Both the position numbers and the translations under genes were made by a program. From Sphaerothrix gracilis (lineage in GTDB: Bacteria > Cyanobacteriota > Cyanobacteriia > Phormidesmidales > Phormidesmidaceae), in contig NZ_JASATW010000004.1 of NCBI RefSeq assembly GCF_030405905.1, forward strand, positions 124,001-188,000: a stretch of 64,000 nt of DNA, given 5' to 3'. This document shows positions 52,352-60,989 of the stretch, piece after piece; position 1 is the first letter of the stretch; every line of letters begins with the position of its first letter. The notes beneath the pieces are model-generated. The model ran no database searches, was not told where the DNA came from, and saw only the letters and a list, made by a program, of their open reading frames with translations.

Positions 52352-52825
52352 CTAGCTGGCGGTGTACCAGGAAACGTCACGATCTTTGGTGGCCCAGAAC
52401 ATGTTGTGGATCTTTTGCACAGCTTCCATCAGTTCCTGGGAATGCTGCAGGCTCACTTCTACCTTGCAGGCAGAGCAGAGCTTGGTGGCTTTCCAAAAGG
52501 TATCGTGCAGATCAGGATACTTATCGAGGTGAACCGGCTTGAAGTAGTCAGTCCAAAGAATCAAGATTTCATCTTTGGCTTTCTGAGCCTGCTCTTCCTT
52601 AATCGCAATGTAGCGAGACAGGGTGTTTTCGTAAGCTGTCCAGGCTGCTTTGTCACTGGTCGCCGGAATCTCTAGATCCATGATTTTCTTAGTCATGGAG
52701 AGAACCGCTTCAGCGTTGATCCGAGCCGCAGAGGGGTCGTAAACGCCACAAGGTCCGTCGCAATGAGCATGAACTGCGGGTGCGGGGAACCAGTCTTTTA
52801 GCGTAGAAATTGCTTTATTTAGCAT
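52352..52825 (-). CDS. sodN: Nickel superoxide dismutase
   Basis: NiSOD precursor of 157 residues. The propeptide MLNKAISTLKDWFPAPAVHA precedes the nickel hook HCDGPCGVYDP, in which His1, Cys2 and Cys6 of the mature chain bind nickel. The helical body follows, with the usual KKIMDLEIP and later LWTDYFKPVHLDKYPDLHDTFWKATKLCSACK. It disproportionates superoxide; Ni use avoids Fe and Mn dependence and is common in marine and saline cyanobacteria. SodX follows downstream on the same strand. Confidence 0.96.
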   Translation of the reverse strand: MLNKAISTLKDWFPAPAVHAHCDGPCGVYDPSAARINAEAVLSMTKKIMDLEIPATSDKAAWTAYENTLSRYIAIKEEQAQKAKDEILILWTDYFKPVHLDKYPDLHDTFWKATKLCSACKVEVSLQHSQELMEAVQKIHNMFWATKDRDVSWYTAS

Positions 52826-53094
52826 AGTGAATTAAAATTCGCTCGCTTTAGGAGAATTTGGTATCAACAAACTGAGGGAAATGGGAACCGGGTGATTTGG
52901 CTAGCAAAGCCAGCTATCCCTAACCAGATCGGTAGGTCAGATCTGCGAGAAATCTTGGCGATCGCATCCCCCCCTTCCCCATTTTTATGGCAACTGGCCG
53001 ATCGCGACAAGTCTCTAAGGGCACTAAACCCGATCTTGCGGTCTGTTTTCTATCAAAAGTAGTAGAGTCATCCCAGTGACTTAGTTAAAACGCA

Positions 53095-54099
53095 ATGCCT
53101 CAATTTTCGCTGCCCTATCTCATCGGCGCTGTGCTGGTGTCCCACCTACTAGCAGGATGCAGTGGACTAGACGCACTGCTAACTGACACCTCAGCGTCAG
53201 AGGTTTTGCCTCCCTGCGTCCAGGACGAGTGCAACTGTGGTGACTTTCGCGATCAGGCTTTGGCGCAGCGGGTACTGGACGCTTTTGTCGGTGATCCCTA
53301 CGGCTTGGACAAAGATAACAACGGGCGGGCCTGTGAGAGCTTACCGGCAATCAGCTCAGAGATGGACGCCATTGCCCCCAGCAGCCGCAATATTCATCTG
53401 GTTTTGGGCAACCCTAGCAACGCCAGCGATCGCAATCTCAACAACTATCTAATTGAGCGGCCCCAGTATGCGCTGTCTTACAACCGCGATCGCGGCACAG
53501 CCAACTGGGTGAGCTGGCAGCTTTCAGCCGACTGGCTCGGCGGCGTTGATCGGCAAAATGATTTTCGCCAAGATGGCGGCCTGCCCCAGGATGTTTATCA
53601 GGTAACACCGGATGACTATCGCGGCAGCGGTTTTGATCGCGGTCACTTAGTCCCTTCGGGCGATCGCACCGCCACCCGCGACGACAATTCCGCCACGTTT
53701 TTGATGACCAACATTGTGCCCCAGTCGCCGGCCAACAACCGTGGCCCTTGGCGAGAGCTAGAAGAATATTCTAGGGACTGGGTATATCAGCAAGACAAAG
53801 TGCTGTGGATTATCAGCGGTGTCTATGGTAGCCGGGAAGTTTTAGCCCAGGAGGTTGTGGTGCCCTCGCGCATTTGGAAAGTGATTGTGGTGCTAGATCC
53901 CTCTCAGGTCAGTAGTTCTGCGATCGAGGTGGATGAGGAGACGCCGGTAATTGCCGTAGATTTGCCCAATCGCAACGGGCTAACCGGAGACTGGCGGGCC
54001 TATCAGACCTCGGTAGACAGCATTGAAGCGGCAACGGGGTATGACTTGTTGGCTGAATTGCCCGATGATGTGGAAGCGGTACTCGAAGCTCAGGAGTAG
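53095..54099 (+). CDS. Lipoprotein DNA/RNA non-specific endonuclease with Excalibur domain
   Basis: Protein of 334 residues. A lipoprotein signal peptide with lipobox LLAGC (Cys about 22) is followed by an Excalibur-type calcium-binding domain (about 40-80: CNCGDFRDQ, DPYGLDKDNNGRACESLP) and a NUC-type endonuclease (about 95-330: the active-site DRGHLVPSGDR, and LMTNIVPQSPANNRGPW). The DRGH His and the Asn of TNIVPQ are intact, so it should cut DNA and RNA. It is an envelope-anchored nuclease, possibly for nucleic-acid scavenging or competence. The methyltransferase gene starts 3 bp later. Confidence 0.93.
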   Translation: MPQFSLPYLIGAVLVSHLLAGCSGLDALLTDTSASEVLPPCVQDECNCGDFRDQALAQRVLDAFVGDPYGLDKDNNGRACESLPAISSEMDAIAPSSRNIHLVLGNPSNASDRNLNNYLIERPQYALSYNRDRGTANWVSWQLSADWLGGVDRQNDFRQDGGLPQDVYQVTPDDYRGSGFDRGHLVPSGDRTATRDDNSATFLMTNIVPQSPANNRGPWRELEEYSRDWVYQQDKVLWIISGVYGSREVLAQEVVVPSRIWKVIVVLDPSQVSSSAIEVDEETPVIAVDLPNRNGLTGDWRAYQTSVDSIEAATGYDLLAELPDDVEAVLEAQE

Positions 54100-54102
54100 C
54101 AT

Positions 54103-54960
54103 GTGACCCAGTTTGTGCCGGAGCTGACGGCAGATGGCTCTTACACTTTCTACTCGGCAGCCTTTGGCGAGCATTTTCACAGCCGCGACGGTGCCTTTCA
54201 AGAAGCCCAGCAAACCTACATAACGGCGACTCAGCTAGCGCCAAAGGCGCAGCGGCAGCAGCTTTACCTGCTAGATATTTGTTACGGCTTGGGCTACAAC
54301 ACAGCGGCGGCACTAGAAACGATTTGGCGCGTCAATCCCCGCTGTCAGGTAACCTGGTTCGGCTTAGAACTAGACGTGACGGTGCCCCAAGCCGCGATCG
54401 CCCAGGGACTCACAAAATCCTGGAGCAAATCGGTTCAAGCCGTACTAGCGGCTTTGGCACAGCAGCAGGTGTTCAGCAGCGATCGCCTCCAGGCCCAGTT
54501 ACGACTAGGCGACGCGCGACAGCAAATCTTATCGCTGGCATCAAGCGGATTCCAGGCCGACGCGATTTTTCTCGATCCGTTTTCGCCGCCCCGTTGCCCT
54601 CAGCTTTGGAGCCTGGAGTTTTTGCAGCAGGTTGCCAACTGCTTGCGGCCTGATGGCCGTTTAGCCACTTACTCAGCCGCCGCTGCCGTCAGAAAAGCCC
54701 TCCTGGCCGCTGGCTTGCATTTAGGAGAAAATCCGGTTGCGGGGCGTCGCTGGCCGGGGACGTTGGCCAGCTTTCAGCAAAGCGGCTTACAGCCCCTGTC
54801 ACTTCAGGCTCAAGAACATTTGCAGACCCGCGCCGCTGTCCCCTACCGCGACCCGCAGCTAAGAGATGCCCCAGAGCAAATTCAGCAGCGCCGCCAGCTT
54901 GAACAGGTTCAGTCCGCTCTAGAACCCACAACCCGCTGGCGGCAAAGATGGTATTACTAA
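54103..54960 (+). CDS. MnmC/MnmD-type tRNA methyltransferase
   Basis: Class I SAM methyltransferase of 285 residues: DICYGLGYNTAAALET (SAM loop), and DAIFLDPFSPPRCPQLWS, which is the MnmD hallmark, then LATYSAAAAVRKALLAAGL. It corresponds to the methyltransferase half of bifunctional MnmC, which converts nm5(s2)U34 to mnm5(s2)U34 in tRNA; the FAD oxidase half is absent, as in MnmD. The start is GTG 54103 with CAGGAG upstream. It follows the nuclease gene by 3 bp. Confidence 0.88.
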   Translation: MTQFVPELTADGSYTFYSAAFGEHFHSRDGAFQEAQQTYITATQLAPKAQRQQLYLLDICYGLGYNTAAALETIWRVNPRCQVTWFGLELDVTVPQAAIAQGLTKSWSKSVQAVLAALAQQQVFSSDRLQAQLRLGDARQQILSLASSGFQADAIFLDPFSPPRCPQLWSLEFLQQVANCLRPDGRLATYSAAAAVRKALLAAGLHLGENPVAGRRWPGTLASFQQSGLQPLSLQAQEHLQTRAAVPYRDPQLRDAPEQIQQRRQLEQVQSALEPTTRWRQRWYY

Positions 54961-55177
54961 AATAAAAATGCGCACAAATCATCCGCACTATGGCTTAATT
55001 TTTATATTGACTTTGAGCAACTTCGCCGAAAAAACATTTCGATCCCTAGAGGGTCTTGGCACTATGTGAAAAAGAATCGCAGGGAACCATTCGCTATATT
55101 CCCCTAGCTTTTTGTCCTGACTCCCAGGTTTAAAAGCTGTTAATAGTAACTATGCAGACCAACTCTGTCATCTCTTC

Positions 55178-56191
55178 GTGAACTACTCTGACACACAGGC
55201 CGCTAAAGTTTTAGTCGTAGACGATCATGCAGCTAGCCGCCTGACGGCTGTTGCTCTACTGTCAGTAGAAGGCTATGAGGTCGTAGAGGCTGCCAGCGGG
55301 CCATCAGCCCTACAGTCGGTTACGGACTGTCTGCCAGATCTGCTCCTGTTAGACGTGATGATGCCGGGCATGGATGGATTTGAGGTCTGTCGTCACCTCA
55401 AGCAAAATGATCAGACGCGGCTAATTCCAATTGTGTTCGTGACGGCCTTAGATAATCGACAGGCCCGCCTCAGAGGAATCGAGGCCGGGGGGGATGACTT
55501 TTTAACCAAGCCTTTTGATCAGCTAGAACTCTCAGCCAGAGTGAAGTCTCTGATCCATCAAAAGCGCTTAAATGAAGATTTAGATCACGCCGAGCAGGTG
55601 TTGTTTTCCTTGGCGCGGACGATTGAAAGTCGAGATCCAAACACAGGGGATCACTGTGAGCGCTTGGCTCAGCTAGGGCAGGCTTTTGGAGAATTTCTGC
55701 AGCTCTCGCGATCGCAAATCCGTGACCTGATGTGGGGTGGTTACTTGCATGATATTGGCAAAGTGGGCATTCCCGATGCGGTGCTGCTGAAGACCAGCGG
55801 CTTCACCCAGGCTGAGCACAAAATCATGCGGGAACACGTCATTATCGGTGAGCGCATTTGCCAGCCCCTACGCACCCTGCGCGGCGTTTTGCCCATCATT
55901 CGCCATCATCACGAACGCTGGAACGGCTCTGGCTACCCCGATGGACTCGTTGGCAACGACATTCCCCTGCTGGCCCAGGTTTTTCAGATTTTAGACATCT
56001 ACGATGCCCTGACCAGCGATCGCCCTTACAAGTCAGCCTATCCGCCAGAAAAGGCGCTGCAAATGCTCTGGCGGGAAGTCGGTCGCGGCTGGCGCAATCC
56101 TGAGCTGATGGCTCTGTTTGATACGTTTGTACGGCAGCAGATGTATCAGCGGCAACTGCCCGCTACAGCCCCGCTAGCTGAAGTGAACTGA
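55178..56191 (+). CDS. Response regulator with HD-GYP domain
   Basis: Protein of 337 residues. Receiver domain (about 10-125): acidic pocket VVDDH, phosphoacceptor in LLLDVMMPGMDGFE, and Lys in FLTKPFDQ. HD-GYP domain (about 150-325): HDIGKVGIPDAVLLK and HHHERWNGSGYPDGL, followed by ILDIYDALTSDRPYK. All metal-binding residues are present, so it should hydrolyse c-di-GMP or a related nucleotide when phosphorylated. No kinase is adjacent. The start is GTG 55178. Confidence 0.93.
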   Translation: MNYSDTQAAKVLVVDDHAASRLTAVALLSVEGYEVVEAASGPSALQSVTDCLPDLLLLDVMMPGMDGFEVCRHLKQNDQTRLIPIVFVTALDNRQARLRGIEAGGDDFLTKPFDQLELSARVKSLIHQKRLNEDLDHAEQVLFSLARTIESRDPNTGDHCERLAQLGQAFGEFLQLSRSQIRDLMWGGYLHDIGKVGIPDAVLLKTSGFTQAEHKIMREHVIIGERICQPLRTLRGVLPIIRHHHERWNGSGYPDGLVGNDIPLLAQVFQILDIYDALTSDRPYKSAYPPEKALQMLWREVGRGWRNPELMALFDTFVRQQMYQRQLPATAPLAEVN

Positions 56192-56276
56192 CTGCGAATC
56201 TCTCCGAGGCGTTTTTGCTCTAGGAAAGAAGCACGGTATACTCCGGGATGGCTAGCTTAAAGGAAAATTACAAACG

Positions 56277-57638
56277 ATGTTAGCGGTAGCAGTTTTGGCC
56301 GCCGGACGCGGCACCCGGATGAAGGGAACTTTACCCAAGGTGCTGCACTCGCTGGGGGGGAAATCTTTAGTAGAGCGCGTTTTAGATAGCCTCAAAACGG
56401 CGGATCCCGCTCGCCGCTTTGTCATAGTGGGCTATGGCAGCCAGCAGGTGGAGCAAGCGCTGAGTCATCTCAGCGATTTAGAATTCGTGGAGCAGGCTCA
56501 GCAGCTAGGTACCGGCCACGCTGTCCAGCAGGTAATTCCTCACCTCGCAGATTTTCAAGGTGACCTGCTAGTGCTCAACGGCGACGTGCCCCTCCTGCGA
56601 CCAGAAACGCTACAGAATCTAATTCAGCAGCACCAGACCCACCGAAACGCGGCTACTATCCTCACGGCCCAGATGGCCGATCCCAGCGGCTATGGCCGGG
56701 TCTTCTGCAATGAGCAGCACATCGTCACCGAAATCATAGAAGACCGGGACTGCAGCGCCACACAAAAGCAAAATCGCCGCATCAATGCCGGTGTCTACTG
56801 CTTTAACTGGCCGCAGCTAGCCCAAGCTCTGCCCCAGCTCAAGACCGACAACGACCAGCAGGAATATTACCTCACCGACGTGGTGAAGCTGCTCTCGCCG
56901 GTGATGGCGGTTGACGTGGCAGATGCGGCAGAGATTCAGGGCATCAACAACCGCAAACAGCTAGCCGCCGCCGCCACGCTGCTGCAGGAGCGGATTAAAG
57001 ATTACTGGCTGGCGGCTGGGGTAACGCTGATTGATCCCGCCAGTATCACCATTGATGAAACCGTAGAGCTGGCTCCAGACGTAGTAATTGAGCCGCAAAC
57101 CCATCTAAGAGGCCAGACCCGAATTGCGACTGGCAGCCGCATTGGCCCTGGCAGCCTGATTGAGAACAGCCAGCTTGCCGAAAACGTGACCGTTCTCTAT
57201 TCAGTTGTCAGCGACAGCACCGTGGCTGCCCAAACCCGCATTGGCCCTTATGCTCATCTACGGGGACAGGCCGCCGTAGGGGCAGGATGCCGGGTGGGTA
57301 ACTTCGTGGAGCTAAAGAAAGCTGAAGTGGGCGATCGCACTAATATTGCTCACCTCTCCTATATTGGCGATGCGACGCTGGGCAATCAGGTCAACGTTGG
57401 CGCTGGTACCATCACCGCCAATTACGACGGCTATCAAAAGCATCGCACCGTGATAGGCGATCGCACCAAAACCGGCTCTAACAGCGTCTTTGTAGCCCCT
57501 ATCAACATTGGCGAATCCGTCACTGTGGGAGCCGGATCTGTCGTCACTAAAGACGTGCCCGATGATGCTCTGGTCGTCGCCCGCGCCAAGCAAACCGTCA
57601 TTCCCGACTGGAAACCTAAGCATTTACGCAAAGAGTAA
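56277..57638 (+). CDS. glmU: Bifunctional GlmU (N-acetylglucosamine-1-phosphate uridyltransferase)
   Basis: Enzyme of 453 residues that makes UDP-GlcNAc for peptidoglycan and lipopolysaccharide. The pyrophosphorylase domain has LAAGRGTRMKGTLPKVLH and NGDVPLLRPETL. The acetyltransferase domain is a left-handed beta-helix with hexapeptide repeats (from about 250) and the catalytic segment NFVELKKAEVG, with INIGESVTVGAGSVVTKDVP near the end. Length is normal. The ATG has AAAGGA upstream. The HAD gene follows after 2 bp. Confidence 0.96.
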   Translation: MLAVAVLAAGRGTRMKGTLPKVLHSLGGKSLVERVLDSLKTADPARRFVIVGYGSQQVEQALSHLSDLEFVEQAQQLGTGHAVQQVIPHLADFQGDLLVLNGDVPLLRPETLQNLIQQHQTHRNAATILTAQMADPSGYGRVFCNEQHIVTEIIEDRDCSATQKQNRRINAGVYCFNWPQLAQALPQLKTDNDQQEYYLTDVVKLLSPVMAVDVADAAEIQGINNRKQLAAAATLLQERIKDYWLAAGVTLIDPASITIDETVELAPDVVIEPQTHLRGQTRIATGSRIGPGSLIENSQLAENVTVLYSVVSDSTVAAQTRIGPYAHLRGQAAVGAGCRVGNFVELKKAEVGDRTNIAHLSYIGDATLGNQVNVGAGTITANYDGYQKHRTVIGDRTKTGSNSVFVAPINIGESVTVGAGSVVTKDVPDDALVVARAKQTVIPDWKPKHLRKE

Positions 57639-57640
57639 TT

Positions 57641-58294
57641 ATGCTGCAGGCCATTTTGTTTGATCTCGATGGCACCTTGGCCGATACCGACCCGATTCAC
57701 TTTCGTATCTGGCAAGAGCTTCTGCGATCGCACCAGGTAGAAATCGATCATGCTGACTACCAGCAGCAAATCAGCGGTCGCCTCAACGCCGATATCATGG
57801 CAGACCTCTTACCCCAGCTTTCGGCAGCGGAAAGAGAACAGTTTGCCAGCGATAAAGAAGCCCGCTTCCGAGAACTGGCCGTCCATGAGCTGCAGCCTCT
57901 AGCCGGATTGCTCCCCCTCTTAGCCTGGATTGACCAAACCGGACTCAAAACGGCAGTCGTCACCAATGCCCCCCGCCAAAATGCCCACTTCATGCTCAAA
58001 ACCCTGAATCTAGCCCAGCGCTTTGCCACCGTCATTCTGGCGGGTGAGTTGCCAAAGGGTAAGCCCGACCCGATGCCCTATCAGGAAGCGATGCGGCAGC
58101 TTCAAGTGCAGCCAGAGCAGACTTTAGCCTTTGAAGATTCCCCTTCCGGCTTGCGCTCAGCCGTGGCTGCCCAGGTGACAACCGTAGGCATGGCCACCAC
58201 TCACACGGCTGACTCGCTCTACGAGCTAGGCGCTAATTTAGTGGTCGCTGACTTTACCGACGAGCGCCTGAAGCAGTTGGGCCTCTTGAGCTGA
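57641..58294 (+). CDS. HAD family hydrolase (beta-phosphoglucomutase-like)
   Basis: HAD phosphatase of 217 residues with all four motifs: DLDGTLADTD (nucleophile Asp), VTNAP, the Lys of GKPDPMPY, and FEDSPSGLRSA. The cap domain is the small helical type of the beta-phosphoglucomutase/phosphoglycolate group. The substrate is not set. It starts 2 bp after glmU and is probably co-transcribed. Confidence 0.9.
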   Translation: MLQAILFDLDGTLADTDPIHFRIWQELLRSHQVEIDHADYQQQISGRLNADIMADLLPQLSAAEREQFASDKEARFRELAVHELQPLAGLLPLLAWIDQTGLKTAVVTNAPRQNAHFMLKTLNLAQRFATVILAGELPKGKPDPMPYQEAMRQLQVQPEQTLAFEDSPSGLRSAVAAQVTTVGMATTHTADSLYELGANLVVADFTDERLKQLGLLS

Positions 58295-58319
58295 GGCAAT
58301 AGAAAACCACCAACAAAAA

Positions 58320-58346
58320 CTGCCTAGGGCATTGCACCCTAGGCAG
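58320..58346. terminator. Bidirectional terminator between the HAD and CHRD genes
   Basis: Perfect ten-base arms CTGCCTAGGG (58320-58329) and CCCTAGGCAG (58337-58346) with a seven-base loop. On the minus strand the stem is followed by TTTTTGTT, and on the plus strand by CGCTCGATTTT. It should end both convergent transcripts. Confidence 0.85.
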
Positions 58347-58423
58347 CGCTCGATTTTAGCGAACGGCTTCAGTGAGAGAAGGTTGCATCAAGTACCTGAC
58401 GCCAAGATGACGCTCAGGATGGC

Positions 58424-59137
58424 TTAAGCAGTCCGCTGACGACGACGGAGTCCTAAAAAGCCGCCTAGACCCACCAGGGCGATCGCTGCTGTTGCCCCCG
58501 GCTCTGGCGTAGAAGCCATATCGTCTACCGCCACAATTTCGCCTGCCGAAGCTGGCAGAACGGCAATATAGCCGCCTGTACCATCCACTTCGCCATCAGT
58601 GCCCGCGCCCACGCCCGCATCTACTGACAGGCCGTGATAAACAATCTCACGGAAGTCCAGCGGAAACAGATCAGCCGCCTCAAACGAATCGTCTGGATCT
58701 GGTGTCAAGATATTGCTGCCAAAAATACTGCTGTCAGTCAGGTCATAGGTCATTGTGTAGCTGGCATTGCCATCAGGCGTATTGATGGTTTCGATTGGCA
58801 GCACAATCGGGCCGTAAACGGTCGCACCTTCTAGCAGTTCAACAAAGCCATCACCATCTGTATCCTGGGCCAGCGTCGGTGTTTCAGAGTCAGCGGCATC
58901 GCCGCCGCTAAAGAGGCCATGAATGTGACCGACGTGAGGCTGATCCGGCTCGAAGCCTGTAGCCTCTAAGGTGACAGTCAGCGTCTCCATATCGTCAGAT
59001 ACATCCAGCAAGACAGTGCCTGTCACGCCGGAATTATTTAGGGCGCTCAGGTCTGCTGTAAAGCTGGCAGCTTGGGCAGATGCAGCAGAAACCCCCATGA
59101 GAGAAACACTGAGGAGGGCTATTTTTGCTAATTTCAT
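58424..59137 (-). CDS. CHRD-like PEP-CTERM protein
   Basis: Exported protein of 237 residues: signal peptide (IALLSVSLMGVSAASAQA), a CHRD-like domain (about 30-150; FEPDQPHVGHIHGLFSG and calcium-like DTDGDGFVELLEG), and a C-terminal PEP-CTERM tag (TPEPGATAAIALVGLGGFLGLRRRQ). It is a second putative exosortase client in the window. The HVGHIH motif may bind metal. Its terminator is at 58320-58346. Confidence 0.85.
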   Translation of the reverse strand: MKLAKIALLSVSLMGVSAASAQAASFTADLSALNNSGVTGTVLLDVSDDMETLTVTLEATGFEPDQPHVGHIHGLFSGGDAADSETPTLAQDTDGDGFVELLEGATVYGPIVLPIETINTPDGNASYTMTYDLTDSSIFGSNILTPDPDDSFEAADLFPLDFREIVYHGLSVDAGVGAGTDGEVDGTGGYIAVLPASAGEIVAVDDMASTPEPGATAAIALVGLGGFLGLRRRQRTA

Positions 59138-59378
59138 AAACTCACAGTTACTTACACCACGGCCAACAGTTACTTAGACTCCGGCCCGGAAATCGTTGTC
59201 CAACGATGGTCTATCTCTAATACGAGAGAAGTATTCGTTTGGATGCCATTGAAGTAGATATTGCAATAGAAAATCTGCTTAGGCCGTCTATCGGTGGGAA
59301 TAGCTCCGTATGTCTTTTGCGTAAAGTGTAAGTGAAGCTACTGTGAGGTTGCTGACTGCTGCAATCTTGGCGGCAAAG

Positions 59379-59534
59379 CTACTGAAACAGAAAGCCCGAA
59401 ATTATGAGCGGTATCAGCAAGGTTAAAAAGACAATAAAAACGAGCGTCCCTGCATCGACTGTGATCAAATTGGGATCTGCCGAGTCCTTGTCAGGGGGAC
59501 GCTTAGGTTGAGTTGATTCAGGATCTTCTGGCAT
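59379..59534 (-). CDS. Small single-helix membrane protein (51 residues)
   Basis: Short frame not obvious from size-based gene calling. It starts MPEDPESTQPKRPPDKDS, then DPNLITVDAGTLVFIVFL and ends in a hydrophobic helix (about 31-50) with GFLFQ. The polar N-terminus, clean helix and stop, and its position 14 bp after the isoaspartyl peptidase stop on the same strand, argue for a real gene. I know of no family; the N-NLITxDAGTxVF stretch looks conserved-like. Confidence 0.65.
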   Translation of the reverse strand: MPEDPESTQPKRPPDKDSADPNLITVDAGTLVFIVFLTLLIPLIISGFLFQ

Positions 59535-59548
59535 GAGTTGGCGTTTGG

Positions 59549-60499
59549 CTAGCAGCTTGCGGTTTTAGTGCCCTTACCCATCTCTAGCGCATCTCCTATC
59601 TGATGTCCATTATGGTAAGCAGTCAGCAGGACTTCGCTGGTTTTGCCCCAGGCAATGCGGCCTGAGCGATCGATGCCAATTGCGCCAAACTCGCGCTGAT
59701 TGCGATCGGCCTCAGCAAAAGATTTATCAAACGCCTGAGACAGGGCCATACCGTCGGTGACGCGCACGACAATGCGGGCCGCTAAGCACTCATCTATAAT
59801 GTCTTCCCCAATACCCGTACAGCTAATTCCAGCATCGGCTGTCGCATAGTTACCCGCAGGCATAGCTGAATCGCTGACCCGGCCAATGCGCTCTAGCCCC
59901 TTGCCGCCCGTAGAGGTGCCAGCGGCAATCTGGCCCTGCGCGTCTAGCGCCACGACGCCGATGGTGCCGCGACGAGCACTGCTATTAGCCAAAGCGCTCT
60001 CCGCCACGACGCCAGCCATCTCGTGCTTGAATCCTTCCGATCGCTCCCGCATCCATTCCTGTAAACGCAGCTCGGTGAGCGGATCGTACAGAGGCGTTCC
60101 TAGTTCGCGCATCAAATCGGCAGAGCCATAGTCAGACAAGACGCGATCGCTAAAGTTTTGTAAATGCTCAGCCAGGTCAATAGGATGCTGCAGCCGCGAA
60201 GCGTTGATGACGCCGCTGAAGCGCTGGGCCGCGCCGTCCATTAGAGCTGCGCTCATGCGAATCTGGCCGTCGGACTGTAGAACTGAGCCAGTGCCGGCAT
60301 TGAAGCGGGGGTTATCTTCTAGCAAACGACATCCTAGAACCACTGCCGATTTGGCCTCTGCCCCAGCGACCAGCTTTTGATAAACCGTTTCGACAATTTG
60401 ATGCAGCTCATGTCTAACGGCTATCAGACTCTCCTTTGACTTAATTTCGCTACCGGCCCCACCGTGAATGATCAGCTTTGGTTCGATCCCGCCTGTCAT
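59549..60499 (-). CDS. Isoaspartyl peptidase/L-asparaginase (Ntn hydrolase)
   Basis: Protein of 316 residues of the plant-type asparaginase group. It is made as a precursor that cuts itself before the nucleophilic Thr in RRGTIGVVALD (about residue 180), to give alpha and beta subunits. Other hallmarks are IIHGGAG near the start, NAGTGSVL, and GTSTGGK. It degrades isoaspartyl dipeptides and asparagine. ATG 60499 has a perfect AAGGAG upstream and is preferred to a longer frame at 60538. A 51-residue membrane protein gene follows. Confidence 0.93.
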   Translation of the reverse strand: MTGGIEPKLIIHGGAGSEIKSKESLIAVRHELHQIVETVYQKLVAGAEAKSAVVLGCRLLEDNPRFNAGTGSVLQSDGQIRMSAALMDGAAQRFSGVINASRLQHPIDLAEHLQNFSDRVLSDYGSADLMRELGTPLYDPLTELRLQEWMRERSEGFKHEMAGVVAESALANSSARRGTIGVVALDAQGQIAAGTSTGGKGLERIGRVSDSAMPAGNYATADAGISCTGIGEDIIDECLAARIVVRVTDGMALSQAFDKSFAEADRNQREFGAIGIDRSGRIAWGKTSEVLLTAYHNGHQIGDALEMGKGTKTASC

Positions 60500-60732
60500 G
60501 TAAATCGCTCCTTGGAATACCCTATGTTTGTTGCACAATCTTTACATTCTAGAGCAGATAAGTAAGGAGCCTGATTTTTTATAGGAGTGCGATCGCACTG
60601 GCGGATGTATCGAGCCGTCTGTCCCTTGCCGTCTGCGTCAGCCTGTTATGGCAACATGGCTGGGCCATGTACTTAAAAGCAGTTTGCTTATTCTTAAAAG
60701 TCAAGCTTAAAAAATGATTATGCAGTGCAACT

Positions 60733-60978
60733 TTACAGAGATTCGGCGGCTTCATCGGTAGTCAATGCTTCAATTAGCAAATCTACCTGCTGTTGCTGTT
60801 GCTGCAGAAAGCGTTTGCACTGCTGTAGCTGTTCTGCCGCCTGGGTAAACTGCTCGATGGTTTCCCCTAGGGGAAGTTCTCCGGCTTCAATTTGCTCAAT
60901 GGTGGCCTCAATGTCGGCTATGGTCTGCTCGTACTGCCAGGTATCGGGTAGAGCATGGGACGGGCGCTTTTTTTTCAC
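60733..60978 (-). CDS. xseB: Exodeoxyribonuclease VII small subunit
   Basis: XseB of 81 residues: a helical hairpin with IADIEATIEQIEAGELPLGETIEQFTQAAEQLQQCKRFLQQQQQQVD, which is diagnostic. It binds XseA and is needed for single-strand exonuclease activity. The start is GTG 60978, with GGAG directly after the xseA stop, 11 bp away. Confidence 0.93.
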   Translation of the reverse strand: MKKKRPSHALPDTWQYEQTIADIEATIEQIEAGELPLGETIEQFTQAAEQLQQCKRFLQQQQQQVDLLIEALTTDEAAESL

Positions 60979-60989
60979 GGCGGAGTCTC

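Noticed and set aside
60586..60599. 14 bp palindrome AGTGCGATCGCACT
   Set aside because: It is an extended HIP1 octamer, which is abundant throughout this DNA.
60960..60978. Possible slippage at the A-run at the xseB start
   Set aside because: The frame is already intact through the A-run and the protein has normal length.
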